NCBI RefSeq assembly: GCF_014650775.1
Contig: NZ_BMVP01000008.1
Span: 1 to 64,000 of the forward strand
Reading direction: 5' to 3'
DNA length: 64,000 nt
Origin: Streptomyces cirratus
Lineage (GTDB): Bacteria > Actinomycetota > Actinomycetes > Streptomycetales > Streptomycetaceae
In this document: positions 17,270 through 24,937 of the stretch, in pieces
Layout: every line of letters starts with the position of its first letter
How positions within the stretch are numbered: position 1 is the first letter of the stretch
Program-made: the position numbers and the translations under genes
The notes under the pieces: model-generated
What the model was told of the DNA's origin: nothing
Databases searched by the model: none
What the model saw: the letters and a program-made list of their open reading frames with translations, nothing else

Positions 17270-17485
17270 TCACAGCCAACCGGTGGCCGGCCAGACGGTG
17301 ACGGCCGCAGCGGCGATGAGGTCGACGTTGAGTACGACGCGGCGGTCTTCGCCGGTCAGGTGTACGGCGATCGCACCGCTCTGCAGGAGCACGAACCCGA
17401 CGGCCGCGGCCAGGGCGAGCCACGGCGCGACGCCGGTCGCCGGTGGCAGGAGCAGTCCGGCGGAGCCCAGGACTTCGAGCGTTGT
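17270..17485 (-). pseudogene. C-terminal remnant of a DoxX-family membrane protein
   Basis: The minus strand encodes, up to a TGA, LEVLGSAGLLLPPATG, then two hydrophobic segments (APWLALAAAVGFVLLQSGA and NVDLIAAAAVTVWPA) in the order of the last two helices of DoxX-like proteins. The family's first half, including a start codon, is absent: the frame upstream is unrelated. About 70 codons of a normal 120 to 130 remain, so I call it a truncated remnant. Confidence 0.6.
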
Positions 17486-17540
17486 CCCTTCATGCTGACC
17501 GCTCGCGCCCGAACCCGGCCGGTCGGTCGGCCGGCTCGGT

Positions 17541-18035
17541 TCAGGCGAAGTCGGTGGCGGGCTCGGTGGCGTAGCGGCTCATGACCTGGATGCCGGCCCG
17601 GGGTGTGAGCGGCCTGCCGTCGGCGGCCAGGCTCTGGAGGTCCCGGAAGTACTGGACGTACAGGGCGGGCGTGAACGTGCTGAGCATGACGGCGGGTTGA
17701 CCGGTCGGGTTGGTGAAGGTGTGCGGGGTGCCGGGCGGGACCATCACGAGCGTGCCCGCGCTCGCGTCGTAGTCCTCGTTCCCGACGGTGAACCGCACCG
17801 TGCCGGAAACGATGTAGAAGCCCTCGTCGTGCAGGGCGTGGCGGTGCTGCGGGGGGCCGGGGGTGTAGGGGGCGAGCACGGACTCCGTCATTCCCAGACG
17901 GTGCCCGGTGTGGCTGCCGTCTTCGAGGACGCGCATGCGCGTGGTGCCCAGGACGATCACCTCGCCGTCGTCGGGGCCGGTCACCGATACGCCGGGGGTG
18001 GCCTGCGGTTCACTGGTCTTCGCTTCGTCGGTCAT
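17541..18035 (-). CDS. cupin-domain protein
   Basis: A 164-aa single-domain cupin. The first metal box reads PPQHRHALHDEGFYIVSG, with three histidines and the Glu, and the second box reads GTLVMVPPGTPHTFTNP. This is the layout of small quercetinase/PMI-type cupins, which hold one metal ion in a beta barrel. Substrate is unknown. The gene is divergent from a LysR regulator with an 80-bp gap that contains a perfect palindrome, so it is probably the regulator's target. Confidence 0.88.
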   Translation of the reverse strand: MTDEAKTSEPQATPGVSVTGPDDGEVIVLGTTRMRVLEDGSHTGHRLGMTESVLAPYTPGPPQHRHALHDEGFYIVSGTVRFTVGNEDYDASAGTLVMVPPGTPHTFTNPTGQPAVMLSTFTPALYVQYFRDLQSLAADGRPLTPRAGIQVMSRYATEPATDFA

Positions 18036-18090
18036 GCTCCCAGTGCAGCGCCAGGGCCCTGCGGGTGTCCAAGACCTGTTCCGCCGCCCG

Positions 18091-18107
18091 GATACCTTGC
18101 CGGTATC
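18091..18107. promoter_or_regulatory. putative LysR-type operator in the cupin/lysR divergent gap
   Basis: GATACCTTGCCGGTATC is a perfect 6-5-6 inverted repeat containing the ATAC-N7-GTAT form of the LysR T-N11-A box. It ends 8 bp before the regulator's GTG, a position suited to autorepression and to control of the divergent cupin gene. Confidence 0.75.
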
Positions 18108-18115
18108 GTCGCAGC

Positions 18116-18967
18116 GTGGAGCTACGCACCCTCTCCTACTTCGTGGCGGTCGCCGAGGAACTCCACTTCGGCCGGGCCGCGGCCCGGCTGCACATGAGCC
18201 AGCCGCCGCTGAGCCGTGCGATCAAGAAGTTGGAGACGGAGATCGGTGCCCCGCTGCTCGTCCGCTCCCCTGCCGGCGTCACGCTCACCCCGGTGGGGGC
18301 CTTGCTGCTCGACGAAGCGCGGGCCCTGCTCGACCAGGCCGACCGCGTCCGCGCCCGCGTGACCGCGGCGGCCGGCGCCGCGACCCTCACCCTCGGCATC
18401 CTGGGCGACAGCACCGACCCCGCCATCATCAGGCTGGCGGCCGTCTTCAGGCGACGGCACCCCGGCGTCGACATCCGTATCCGCGACGCGGACCTCACCG
18501 ACCCGACCTGCGGACTGCGCGCCGGACTGGTCGATGTCGCCCTGACCCGTGCGCCTTTCGACGGCACCGCCCTGACGGTGCGTGAGCTGCGCGCCGACCC
18601 GGTCGGCGCGGTGCTGCGCGCCGACGATCCGCTGGCCCGTCGCGACCACCTCCAACTGGCCGACCTTGCCGACCGCCGTTGGTTCCAGTTCCCGCAGGGC
18701 ACCGACCCGGCCTGGCAGTCGTACTGGAACGGCGGCGAGCCGCGCGAGGGCCCGGTGGTACGCGTGGTCCAGGAATGCCTGCAAGCCGTGCTGTGGAACA
18801 GCACGGTCGGCCTGGCCCCCCTCGGACACGGCCTGCCCGATAACCTGGCCGTGGTTCCGCTGGTCGACATGGCGCCCAGCCGCGTGGTCGCGGTGTGGAA
18901 CGACGGTGACACCAGCCCGTTGCTCCGCTCGTTCATCGAGATCGCGACGGCCGTGTACCGCGCTTGA
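18116..18967 (+). CDS. LysR-family transcriptional regulator (cupin-linked)
   Basis: A 283-aa LysR regulator. The winged-helix domain occupies residues 1-60 (LSYFVAVAEELHFGRAAARL, then HMSQPPLSRAIKKLE), with the usual FGRAA and SQPPLSRAI core. The C-terminal effector domain of about 190 residues has the periplasmic-binding fold pattern (LTLGILGDST, then VGLAPLGHGLP). Start GTG 18116 gives MELRTLSYF, the normal family N-terminus; a longer in-frame start does not. Effector is unknown. It diverges from the cupin gene and its putative operator abuts the start. Confidence 0.93.
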   Translation: MELRTLSYFVAVAEELHFGRAAARLHMSQPPLSRAIKKLETEIGAPLLVRSPAGVTLTPVGALLLDEARALLDQADRVRARVTAAAGAATLTLGILGDSTDPAIIRLAAVFRRRHPGVDIRIRDADLTDPTCGLRAGLVDVALTRAPFDGTALTVRELRADPVGAVLRADDPLARRDHLQLADLADRRWFQFPQGTDPAWQSYWNGGEPREGPVVRVVQECLQAVLWNSTVGLAPLGHGLPDNLAVVPLVDMAPSRVVAVWNDGDTSPLLRSFIEIATAVYRA

Positions 18968-19052
18968 GTTCCGTGGCCCGCAGCTTTCACGGGCAGCGGC
19001 ACGTGCCATGCCGCTCGGGCCGCCACGATGGGCAGGCATCCGCGCGGCGCTG

Positions 19053-19925
19053 TCAGCCGGTCAGTGCCGCGCGCAGCCGTGCCAGCGTGAGTCGGGCTGC
19101 CGGGGAACGCTGATCCGGCCGGATGGCCAGTCCGAGGCAGGCGCGCGTCGTGGCATCGGTGATGGGCACGGGGCTGATGCCGTCACCCACGCCCGAGGAC
19201 GGGCTCAGGACGGCGACTCCGGCGCCTCGTCGGGCGAGCCCGAGCAGCGTCTGCGGTGAACTGGCTTCGATGTCCACGCGCGGTTCGATCCCCAGTTGGA
19301 GGCACGACCGCTCGTAAGCGTCCCGGATGCCCGTGCCCTGCGGCAGGCACAGCACCCTCTCGCCCTGTAGCTCGGTGAGCCGCATCGACGGACGCGCCAG
19401 CCGGTGCCCCTCGGGCACCACCGCGGCGATGGGTTCATCGATGATCACGGTGACGTCCAGCTCGGGCTCGGCCCGGTCGGCGAACGCGATCAGGGCCAGG
19501 TCGAGGGAGCGCGTGAGCACCTGGGTCCGAAGGGCATGGGAGTCGTCCTCGTGCAGGCTCAGGACGACGTCCGGGTGGGTCTTCCCGATCCCGGCCACGG
19601 CATCGAGAAGGCCCGGGATCGCGCACCCTCTGATCATGCCGAGACGCACCCTGCCCCGGGTGGCCTGCGCGAACTCGGACGCCGTGTGCTCGATGCTGTC
19701 GAGCGTCTCAAGCGCCTCCCGGGCGAGAGGCAGGACCGCTTCACCCGCGGCTGTCAGATGGACGCGGCGTCCGGACCGCTCCAGAAGCTGTTGTCCCAGC
19801 TCTCGTTCGAGCTTGCCGACCTGTGTGCTGATGCCGGACTGACTCACGTGCAGACGTGCTGCCGCGGCCGTGAACGTTCCCTCGTCCACCACCGCCGCGA
19901 GGTAGCGCAACTGGTGCAGTTCCAT
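19053..19925 (-). CDS. LysR-family transcriptional regulator (NTF2-linked)
   Basis: A 290-aa LysR regulator beginning MELHQLRYLAAVVDEGTF, with HVSQSGISTQVGKLERELG as the recognition helix region. The effector domain begins near residue 90 (RVRLGMIRGCAIPGLLDAV). Length and order are normal. It is divergent from a small NTF2/SnoaL-like gene with 71 bp between the starts, and the gap holds an imperfect palindrome. It is a different subgroup from the regulator 1 kb away, with less than half the DNA-binding residues in common by eye. Effector is unknown. Confidence 0.93.
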   Translation of the reverse strand: MELHQLRYLAAVVDEGTFTAAAARLHVSQSGISTQVGKLERELGQQLLERSGRRVHLTAAGEAVLPLAREALETLDSIEHTASEFAQATRGRVRLGMIRGCAIPGLLDAVAGIGKTHPDVVLSLHEDDSHALRTQVLTRSLDLALIAFADRAEPELDVTVIIDEPIAAVVPEGHRLARPSMRLTELQGERVLCLPQGTGIRDAYERSCLQLGIEPRVDIEASSPQTLLGLARRGAGVAVLSPSSGVGDGISPVPITDATTRACLGLAIRPDQRSPAARLTLARLRAALTG

Positions 19926-19932
19926 AATCAGC

Positions 19933-19957
19933 GATGATACTTGGCATCTCGATCATC
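19933..19957. promoter_or_regulatory. putative LysR operator in the lysR/NTF2 gap
   Basis: GATGAT and ATCATC form 6-bp arms 13 bp apart, overlapping the AT-N11-AT form typical of LysR boxes. The element starts 8 bp from the LysR start codon and ends 40 bp before the divergent gene. Confidence 0.55.
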
Positions 19958-19996
19958 TGTTGGACTGATGGGTGGATCTTCCGTGACCATGGACGC

Positions 19997-20350
19997 ATGA
20001 ACACTCCTGAACAGATCTCCGAGCAGTACTTCACTGCCTGGGAGGCGGGCGACTTCGACACCCTGTCCGGCCTTCTGGCAGACGGTGTCGACTTCGTCGG
20101 CACCCTCGGCCGGGCATCCGGCAGGGAGGAGTGCCTCCGTGGCCTGCGCGGCCTGGGCCGGATCGTGGAGAAGATCGAGGTGCAGGCGAGGGTGGCCAAC
20201 GACACGGACGTGATCACCTGGTTCAACCTGCACACCATCGGCGCTCCGCCGACGCCGACGGCGAACTGGAGCCATGTGGAGGACGGGCAGATCACCCGGA
20301 TCCGGGTGACTTTCGACCCGCGGGCGATTCTGGCCCAGCGAGACCACTGA
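19997..20350 (+). CDS. SnoaL-like / NTF2-fold protein
   Basis: A 117-aa protein starting MNTPEQISEQYFTAWEAGDFDTL, the classic first helix of SnoaL-like NTF2-fold proteins. VDFVGTLGRASGREECLRGL and a final strand set WSHVEDGQITRIRVTF complete the cone-shaped fold. Such proteins are isomerases, hydrolases or ligand binders. No catalytic set is clear. I chose the ATG at 19997 over an earlier in-frame one because the longer version would run through the operator region and adds a Trp/Cys-rich leader. It is probably controlled by the divergent LysR gene. Confidence 0.85.
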   Translation: MNTPEQISEQYFTAWEAGDFDTLSGLLADGVDFVGTLGRASGREECLRGLRGLGRIVEKIEVQARVANDTDVITWFNLHTIGAPPTPTANWSHVEDGQITRIRVTFDPRAILAQRDH

Positions 20351-20576
20351 GCAGTCGGCGGCCGGTTCGAGATCCGGACCGGCCCCCAGCCGGTACCCGT
20401 CGCTGACATCGCGGAACGGCTCGCTCCGTCGCTCCGTCGGGGCGACAGCGTGCGGTCCACCGGGCCCGTGCCGGACCACCTCAAGCGCTGGCTCAGGGTG
20501 CGCGGGACCATGCGGTGGCGGGAAGCGTCCGACGGTGGCGACGAACCGGTACCTGTCCGAAGAGCGCGATCTTCTT

Positions 20577-20705
20577 GCGGTCCGGAGGCAGACGCGGCTC
20601 CAGGAACGCGCCGCGGCCAAGCTCGCCGAGGTCGACGCGGAGATCGCAGACCTCACCACCATCCGCACCGCTCTGACAGCGGCCGTGGACGTGGGCTGCG
20701 AGGAA
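20577..20705 (+). pseudogene. C-terminal remnant of a MerR-family regulator
   Basis: The frame encodes VRRQTRLQERAAAKLAEVDAEI followed by LTTIRTALTAAVDVGC; these are separate pieces of the long dimerisation helix and the first metal-loop Cys of MerR proteins. The DNA-binding half is missing and the frame runs into the antisense of the P450 gene with no family end. About 45 of 130 or more residues survive. The flanking 200 bp (20351-20576) show nothing else. Confidence 0.5.
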
Positions 20706-20767
20706 CGCCGGACCCACCCTGCCGACCCCCGCCCCGGCAGCGCGCAGCACGCCATGCAGGCCGGCCG

Positions 20768-21946
20768 CTACGTCTGGAGGGGAAGCGATACCAGCCCGCG
20801 GACCAGACGGGTGCTCCGCCAGGCCAGGCGGTCGGGCGGCACGGCAAGCCGGATTCCGGGAAACCGGGTCAGCACCGCTCGCAGGGCGATCTCCGCCTCG
20901 GCCTTGGCCAGGGGAGCGCCGAGGCAGCGATGGATGCCGTGGCCGAAAGCGAGGTGAGCGCGCGCGTCGCGGTCCAAGTCGAGGACGTCCGGTGACGCGA
21001 ACCGCTGTGGGTCACGGTTGGCGGCTCCAAGAGCCACCAGGACCGGGACACCGGCCGGGATATCGCTGCCGCCGAGCGTGACCGGCTGGGTGGTGAACCG
21101 GAACGTGGCCGTACTGACGGGGGAATCGAACCGGAGCAACTCGTCCAGCACGGCTGGGACACCGTCCGGATCCCTCCGAAGAAGATCGAGCTCGGCAGGG
21201 TGCCGCAGCAGCGCCAGAGCGGCGTTCCCGAGGAAGTTGGTGGTGGTCTCGTGCCCGGCCACGAGCAGCAACACCGCCAGAGAGACCAGCTCGTCCTCGC
21301 TCAGACGGTCGTCTCCGTCGCGAGCCGCGATGAGCTGGTCAAGCAGAGAGCCACCGGGGTCCGCTCGCTTGGCGGCGATGAGGCCGGCCATGTAGCCGGC
21401 CAGGGAATGCGAGGCCGCGTCGATGACGTCGGGCTCACCCGCGGCGAACAGCTCTGCGGACCAGCGCTGGACGTCGGGCCGGTCTTCCCCCGGGACCCCG
21501 AGCAGCTCACAGATCACGATGACCGGCAGTGGCACCGCCAGGCCGGCCACGAAGTCGAACCGCTCGCCGACGGGCCACCGATCCAGCAGTTCGTCGGTGA
21601 CCCGGGCAATGAACGGACGCAGCTTCGCGACGGCTCCGGTCGTGAAGGCCTTGGTCACAAGCGTGCGCAGCCGCGTGTGCCGGGGCGGGTCGCTGGCGAG
21701 CATGGTGTGCGCCACCGCAGGGTGCAGGCGGCGCCGTGACCCCTTGCCCGCGAAGAAGGCCGCCGTGTCCTTCGAGAGCCGGGCGTCGCCGAGGGCTTCC
21801 CTGGCTTCCGCATAGCCGGTGACGAGGTAACCGGCGTGTCCACCGGAGCCGGTGGGCACGAGCTGCACCGGGCACCTGGACCGCATGGAGGCATAGGCGG
21901 GATAGGGGTCTTGAAGGAAGCGCGGGTCCTGAGTCGGGTCGGTCAT
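20768..21946 (-). CDS. cytochrome P450
   Basis: A 392-aa soluble bacterial P450. The oxygen-activation helix I reads AGHETT (residues 230-235), the K-helix ExxR is DELLRF (Glu269, Arg272), and the heme-binding loop is FGHGIHRCLG with the thiolate Cys341. The N-terminus lacks a membrane anchor, as in CYP105/CYP107-type enzymes. Length is typical. No ferredoxin gene is adjacent, so it must use a partner elsewhere. It diverges from an ornithine cyclodeaminase-family gene; a shared small-molecule pathway is possible but not shown. Substrate is unknown. Confidence 0.96.
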   Translation of the reverse strand: MTDPTQDPRFLQDPYPAYASMRSRCPVQLVPTGSGGHAGYLVTGYAEAREALGDARLSKDTAAFFAGKGSRRRLHPAVAHTMLASDPPRHTRLRTLVTKAFTTGAVAKLRPFIARVTDELLDRWPVGERFDFVAGLAVPLPVIVICELLGVPGEDRPDVQRWSAELFAAGEPDVIDAASHSLAGYMAGLIAAKRADPGGSLLDQLIAARDGDDRLSEDELVSLAVLLLVAGHETTTNFLGNAALALLRHPAELDLLRRDPDGVPAVLDELLRFDSPVSTATFRFTTQPVTLGGSDIPAGVPVLVALGAANRDPQRFASPDVLDLDRDARAHLAFGHGIHRCLGAPLAKAEAEIALRAVLTRFPGIRLAVPPDRLAWRSTRLVRGLVSLPLQT

Positions 21947-22113
21947 GCCTACAGACTCCCTGTCGGCGTACTCGCGATGAACGTGACCCGGCGGCGGGCA
22001 CGGATGAAGATGTTCCGGGGGCGGCGTGTCACGGCCGCGGCAACAGTGCCGTGGGACAACCTTTCATCGACCGTCCGCCGCCGGGCGCGACGGCCCTCTG
22101 GAGGTTCCGCCGG

Positions 22114-23103
22114 ATGCTCGTTCTCGGGCGCTCGCAGGTCGAGGCCCTCATCGATATGGACGCGCTGATCGACGCCTTGGCCTCGGCCATGGCGGATCTC
22201 AGCGCGGGCCGCGCCTCGGCACCCGAGCGTATCGCTGCGCTCGTGCCCGAACGAGAGGGCTTCCTGGCGGCCATGCCGGGCTACGTGCCGTCGGCCTCAG
22301 CACTCATGACCAAGCTGGTCACCCTCTTCCCAGGCAATGGCGGGACGCCGGTGCCGACGCACCAGGCGGCGATCGTCATGTTCGATCCAGCCACCGGTGC
22401 GCCTGCCGCTCTGCTGGACGGCACGGCCATCACCGCGGCGCGGACCGGCGCCTGTTCGGCGCTGTCGGCGCGACTGCTGGCGCATGAGGACGCGACGGTC
22501 CTGGCGGTCCTGGGCACCGGAGTGCAGGCCCGGTCCCACGCCCGCGCGTTGTGCCTGGTCCGCCCGATCCGCGAGGTCCGCGTTGCAGGCAGGGATCCGG
22601 CGAAGGCGGCCGCCCTCGCTGCTGAGCTCTCGTCCGCGCTGCACGCCGAAGTGCGGGCGGTACCCACCTACGCCGAGGCGCTCGACGGCGCGCACATCGC
22701 CGCGGCGACCACCCATGCCACCGAACCGGTTGTCCGTCGCCCCTGGTTGACTCCCGGGGTGCACATCACCTCGGTGGGCTACAACCCGGCCGGCCGCGAG
22801 GTCGACGACGCCACGATCGCCGATGCGCTGCTGTGCGTCGAATCGCGGCAAGCCGCGTTGGCCCCCTTCCCAGCGGGCAGCAACGACCTGCTGATGCCCA
22901 TCCGGCACGGCGTCATCACCGCCGAGCACGTGCACGCCGAACTGGGCGAACTCGTCTCCGGCAGCAAACCGGGCCGCACCTCACCTGACCAGATCACCTT
23001 GTACAAGTCCGTCGGGGTGGCCGTCGAGGACGCCGTTGCCGCCGCGTTGGTCGTCAGCGCCGCCCGCGTGCAGTCCGTCGGCGACGACATCACACTGGCG
23101 TAA
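22114..23103 (+). CDS. ornithine cyclodeaminase / mu-crystallin family protein
   Basis: A 329-aa NAD(P)-dependent enzyme of the OCD family. The dinucleotide-binding turn is VLGTGVQARSHARAL near residue 135, preceded by LLDGTAITAARTGACSALSARLL, the hallmark helix pair. SVGYNPAGREVDD and ITLYKSVGVAVED later in the protein are also family-typical. Members deaminate ornithine to proline, reduce ketimines, or make diamino acids for natural products, so the substrate cannot be fixed. Start ATG 22114 has GGAGG 9 nt upstream. It diverges from a P450 gene. Confidence 0.92.
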   Translation: MLVLGRSQVEALIDMDALIDALASAMADLSAGRASAPERIAALVPEREGFLAAMPGYVPSASALMTKLVTLFPGNGGTPVPTHQAAIVMFDPATGAPAALLDGTAITAARTGACSALSARLLAHEDATVLAVLGTGVQARSHARALCLVRPIREVRVAGRDPAKAAALAAELSSALHAEVRAVPTYAEALDGAHIAAATTHATEPVVRRPWLTPGVHITSVGYNPAGREVDDATIADALLCVESRQAALAPFPAGSNDLLMPIRHGVITAEHVHAELGELVSGSKPGRTSPDQITLYKSVGVAVEDAVAAALVVSAARVQSVGDDITLA

Positions 23104-23211
23104 TGCCGACGTTCGGCCCGCCCAGGCGCGCGGCGGTCCAGTGCACGGGCGTCGTAGCGACGCGCCGGGAAAGGTCTCGTGCCCGGGCTCGTGGCGGATC
23201 GTTCAACCGGT

Positions 23212-23574
23212 ATGAACACATTCCATGATCTCGACGATCGGCAATGGGCGGCCGTCTGCGGCCTGCTCCCGCGGTGCGGGCCGCAGGGACCGGACTACCG
23301 GAGCATTGTCAACGGCATCCTGTGGCAGCAGAGCGGCGACCGCCGCTGGCACGACCTGCCGACCCGCTACGGCCCCTGGCACCGCTGCGCGGAGCGCCTG
23401 CGCTTGTGGAGTACCGACGGGACCTGGGAGAAGATCCTCGCCGCCCTTGCCGGCATCGAGCAGCTCGCCGAAACCACTGCGACCGATCAGGCGGTGGCGG
23501 GGGCCGAGGTGGGGACGACGCCGGGGACTGCCGGGAATACGGCGGACTACTGGAACCGCCCCTGGCTCGTGTAG
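23212..23574 (+). mobile_element. stand-alone IS5/IS402-type transposase N-terminal domain
   Basis: A 120-aa frame starting MNTFHDLDDRQWAAVCGLLP and continuing YRSIVNGILWQQSGDRRWHDLP and GPWHRCAERLRLW. This is the DUF4096 helix-turn-helix domain found at the N-terminus of IS5-family transposases. The DDE catalytic domain does not follow, and no terminal inverted repeats were found. The last 25 residues are unrelated to the family. It is either a truncated element or a domesticated DNA-binding protein. It sits at the left border of a run of gene fragments. Confidence 0.75.
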
Positions 23575-23989
23575 CGAGAAGGGGTGGCCGGTCAGCCGGT
23601 CTCGGGCGTGGCGGGCGCTTGTGGCCGCCAGGGTAGGCAGGCGGCGTCGCCCGGTCGACGTTGCCGGCTTTCGGCTGCTCGACGTGGCAGCCGTCACCGG
23701 CGGTGTGCCACCCCCCCCGCAGCGACCGGCTGCCGCGCGCTCATCGGGGACCGCCCGTGCTCCTCTCCCGGGTCGTCGACGCCGCCCACCCCCTGGTCGC
23801 CGTGATCGTGCGGACGAGCCGTAGAAGGCGAAGGGGGACATCGCGTGGTGACCGGGTTCGCCCACTGAGGGCACGCGCCCCAGAGGTTTCAAACCGTCTG
23901 CTCGGGACCACGAGTCGCCGGAGTGCGGCCCGGGGTCCGGGGAGAGGCGGCCCACGAGGCGAGCAGGCGCAGTCCTTCTTCGGAGGGGG
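23575..23989. other. non-coding or decayed stretch
   Basis: No frame on either strand gives a recognisable protein. It lies between the transposase-like fragment and an alcohol dehydrogenase remnant and is probably debris from past rearrangement. Confidence 0.5.
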
Positions 23990-24120
23990 CAGGAACTCTT
24001 CTTCTCCCACGTCGGCCTGCGCGGCGGCCCCGCCCCGTCCGCCGCTACCTCCCCGACCTCATCGACCGCGTCCTGACCCGCGCCATCGACCCGGTCAAGG
24101 TCTTCGACCTCACCCTCCCA
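23990..24120 (+). pseudogene. C-terminal remnant of a zinc-dependent alcohol dehydrogenase
   Basis: One frame encodes ELFFSHVGLRGGPAP and the next continues VRRYLPDLIDRVLTRAIDP then KVFDLTLP, which together match the last catalytic-domain segment of medium-chain zinc alcohol dehydrogenases of the formaldehyde dehydrogenase type. One base is missing at the join. The family ending (gYRAMDeR) is absent and is replaced by VHLAVKEGDADHGVVNW in another frame, ending at 24224, whose origin I do not recognise. Confidence 0.6.
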
Positions 24121-24268
24121 TGGTCCACCTGGCCGTCAAGGAAGGCGACGCCGACCACGGCGTCGTGAACTGGCTGACGCCCGTCACCGACGAGGAATAC
24201 GCCGCCGCCCCGGCCACCGGCTGAAATCCGGCCCCGGGCCGCCCCGCCCAGTGGCGTGGTGGGGCGGG

Positions 24269-24418
24269 CTGCTCGTCCGGGCCGGCCGAGATGAGCGGTT
24301 TCCTGACCTGATGACGGCCGCGGTGCGGAAAATGCCGCACGGCCTGGTCCTCGCCGGGGAACTGCTCGTGTGGGACGCGGAGGTGGGCCGGCTCCCGTTC
24401 GAGGTGTTGCGGCAGCAG
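24269..24418 (+). pseudogene. remnant of an ATP-dependent DNA ligase
   Basis: Fifty codons read GRDERFPDLMTAAVRKMP, GLVLAGELLVWDAEVGRL and PFEVLRQQ, matching the adenylation-domain segment of LigC/LigD-type ligases around motif III. The usual LDGELV is LAGELL here, so a conserved Asp is lost. No lysine nucleotide-binding motif precedes it, and the downstream frame is unrelated. It is a fragment without activity. Confidence 0.55.
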
Positions 24419-24502
24419 CGCCCCGGTACGGCAGCAGGGCCCGGACCGCGCGTCGCGGTCCGGGCCCTGCCCCGTGCGGTGCCGCCCAGCGGCGGCGCTG
24501 CG

Positions 24503-24718
24503 TCAGCCCTGCGAGGGTTCGCCGCCCGCCTGCCCGGCGCCCCCAGCTGCCTCCGCCTTCTCACGGATCTTGCGCACCAGCTCCGCCTTCTTGTCGGCGG
24601 CGCCCTGGCGGTCGAGGTTGCGGTGCGGACCGTGGTTCTGCCGTTCGGTACGGGACAGCCTCTTGCGCTGGCCGCCGCCCTGGCCCACGGGGTTGTTGAT
24701 GTTCTTGCTCACGGTCAC
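24503..24718 (-). CDS. small basic protein, DUF6243-like
   Basis: A 71-aa protein starting VTVSKNINNPVGQGGGQRKRLSR in pieces, then GPHRNLDRQGAADKKAELVRKI. The Gly/Arg-rich head and helical KAELVRKIREKAE tail match small streptomycete proteins that I recall as DUF6243. GTG 24718 is chosen because GGGAG lies 5 nt upstream; a second GTG is two codons later. No function is known. It is intact beside several decayed fragments. Confidence 0.75.
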   Translation of the reverse strand: MTVSKNINNPVGQGGGQRKRLSRTERQNHGPHRNLDRQGAADKKAELVRKIREKAEAAGGAGQAGGEPSQG

Positions 24719-24937
24719 GGGTTCTCCCGGTAATGAGGTGAAGTGATCTACGGATTCATCGGTGAGGGACGGGCGCGGCGACATCGAAGGACGTCAGCGG
24801 GGCCCATCGCGCTCTCAGTCGTAAATCGGCGTCGGGAAGAACATGACGAAGACGTTACCTTGTTCTCCCGGCGTGGCGTACACCCTCATGTAGCGGAAGG
24901 GTTTGACGGCGACGCCCAGTAGCCCGTCACGGGCCGG

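Noticed and set aside
23212..23574. Complete insertion sequence
   Set aside because: No DDE domain, terminal inverted repeats or target duplication could be found.
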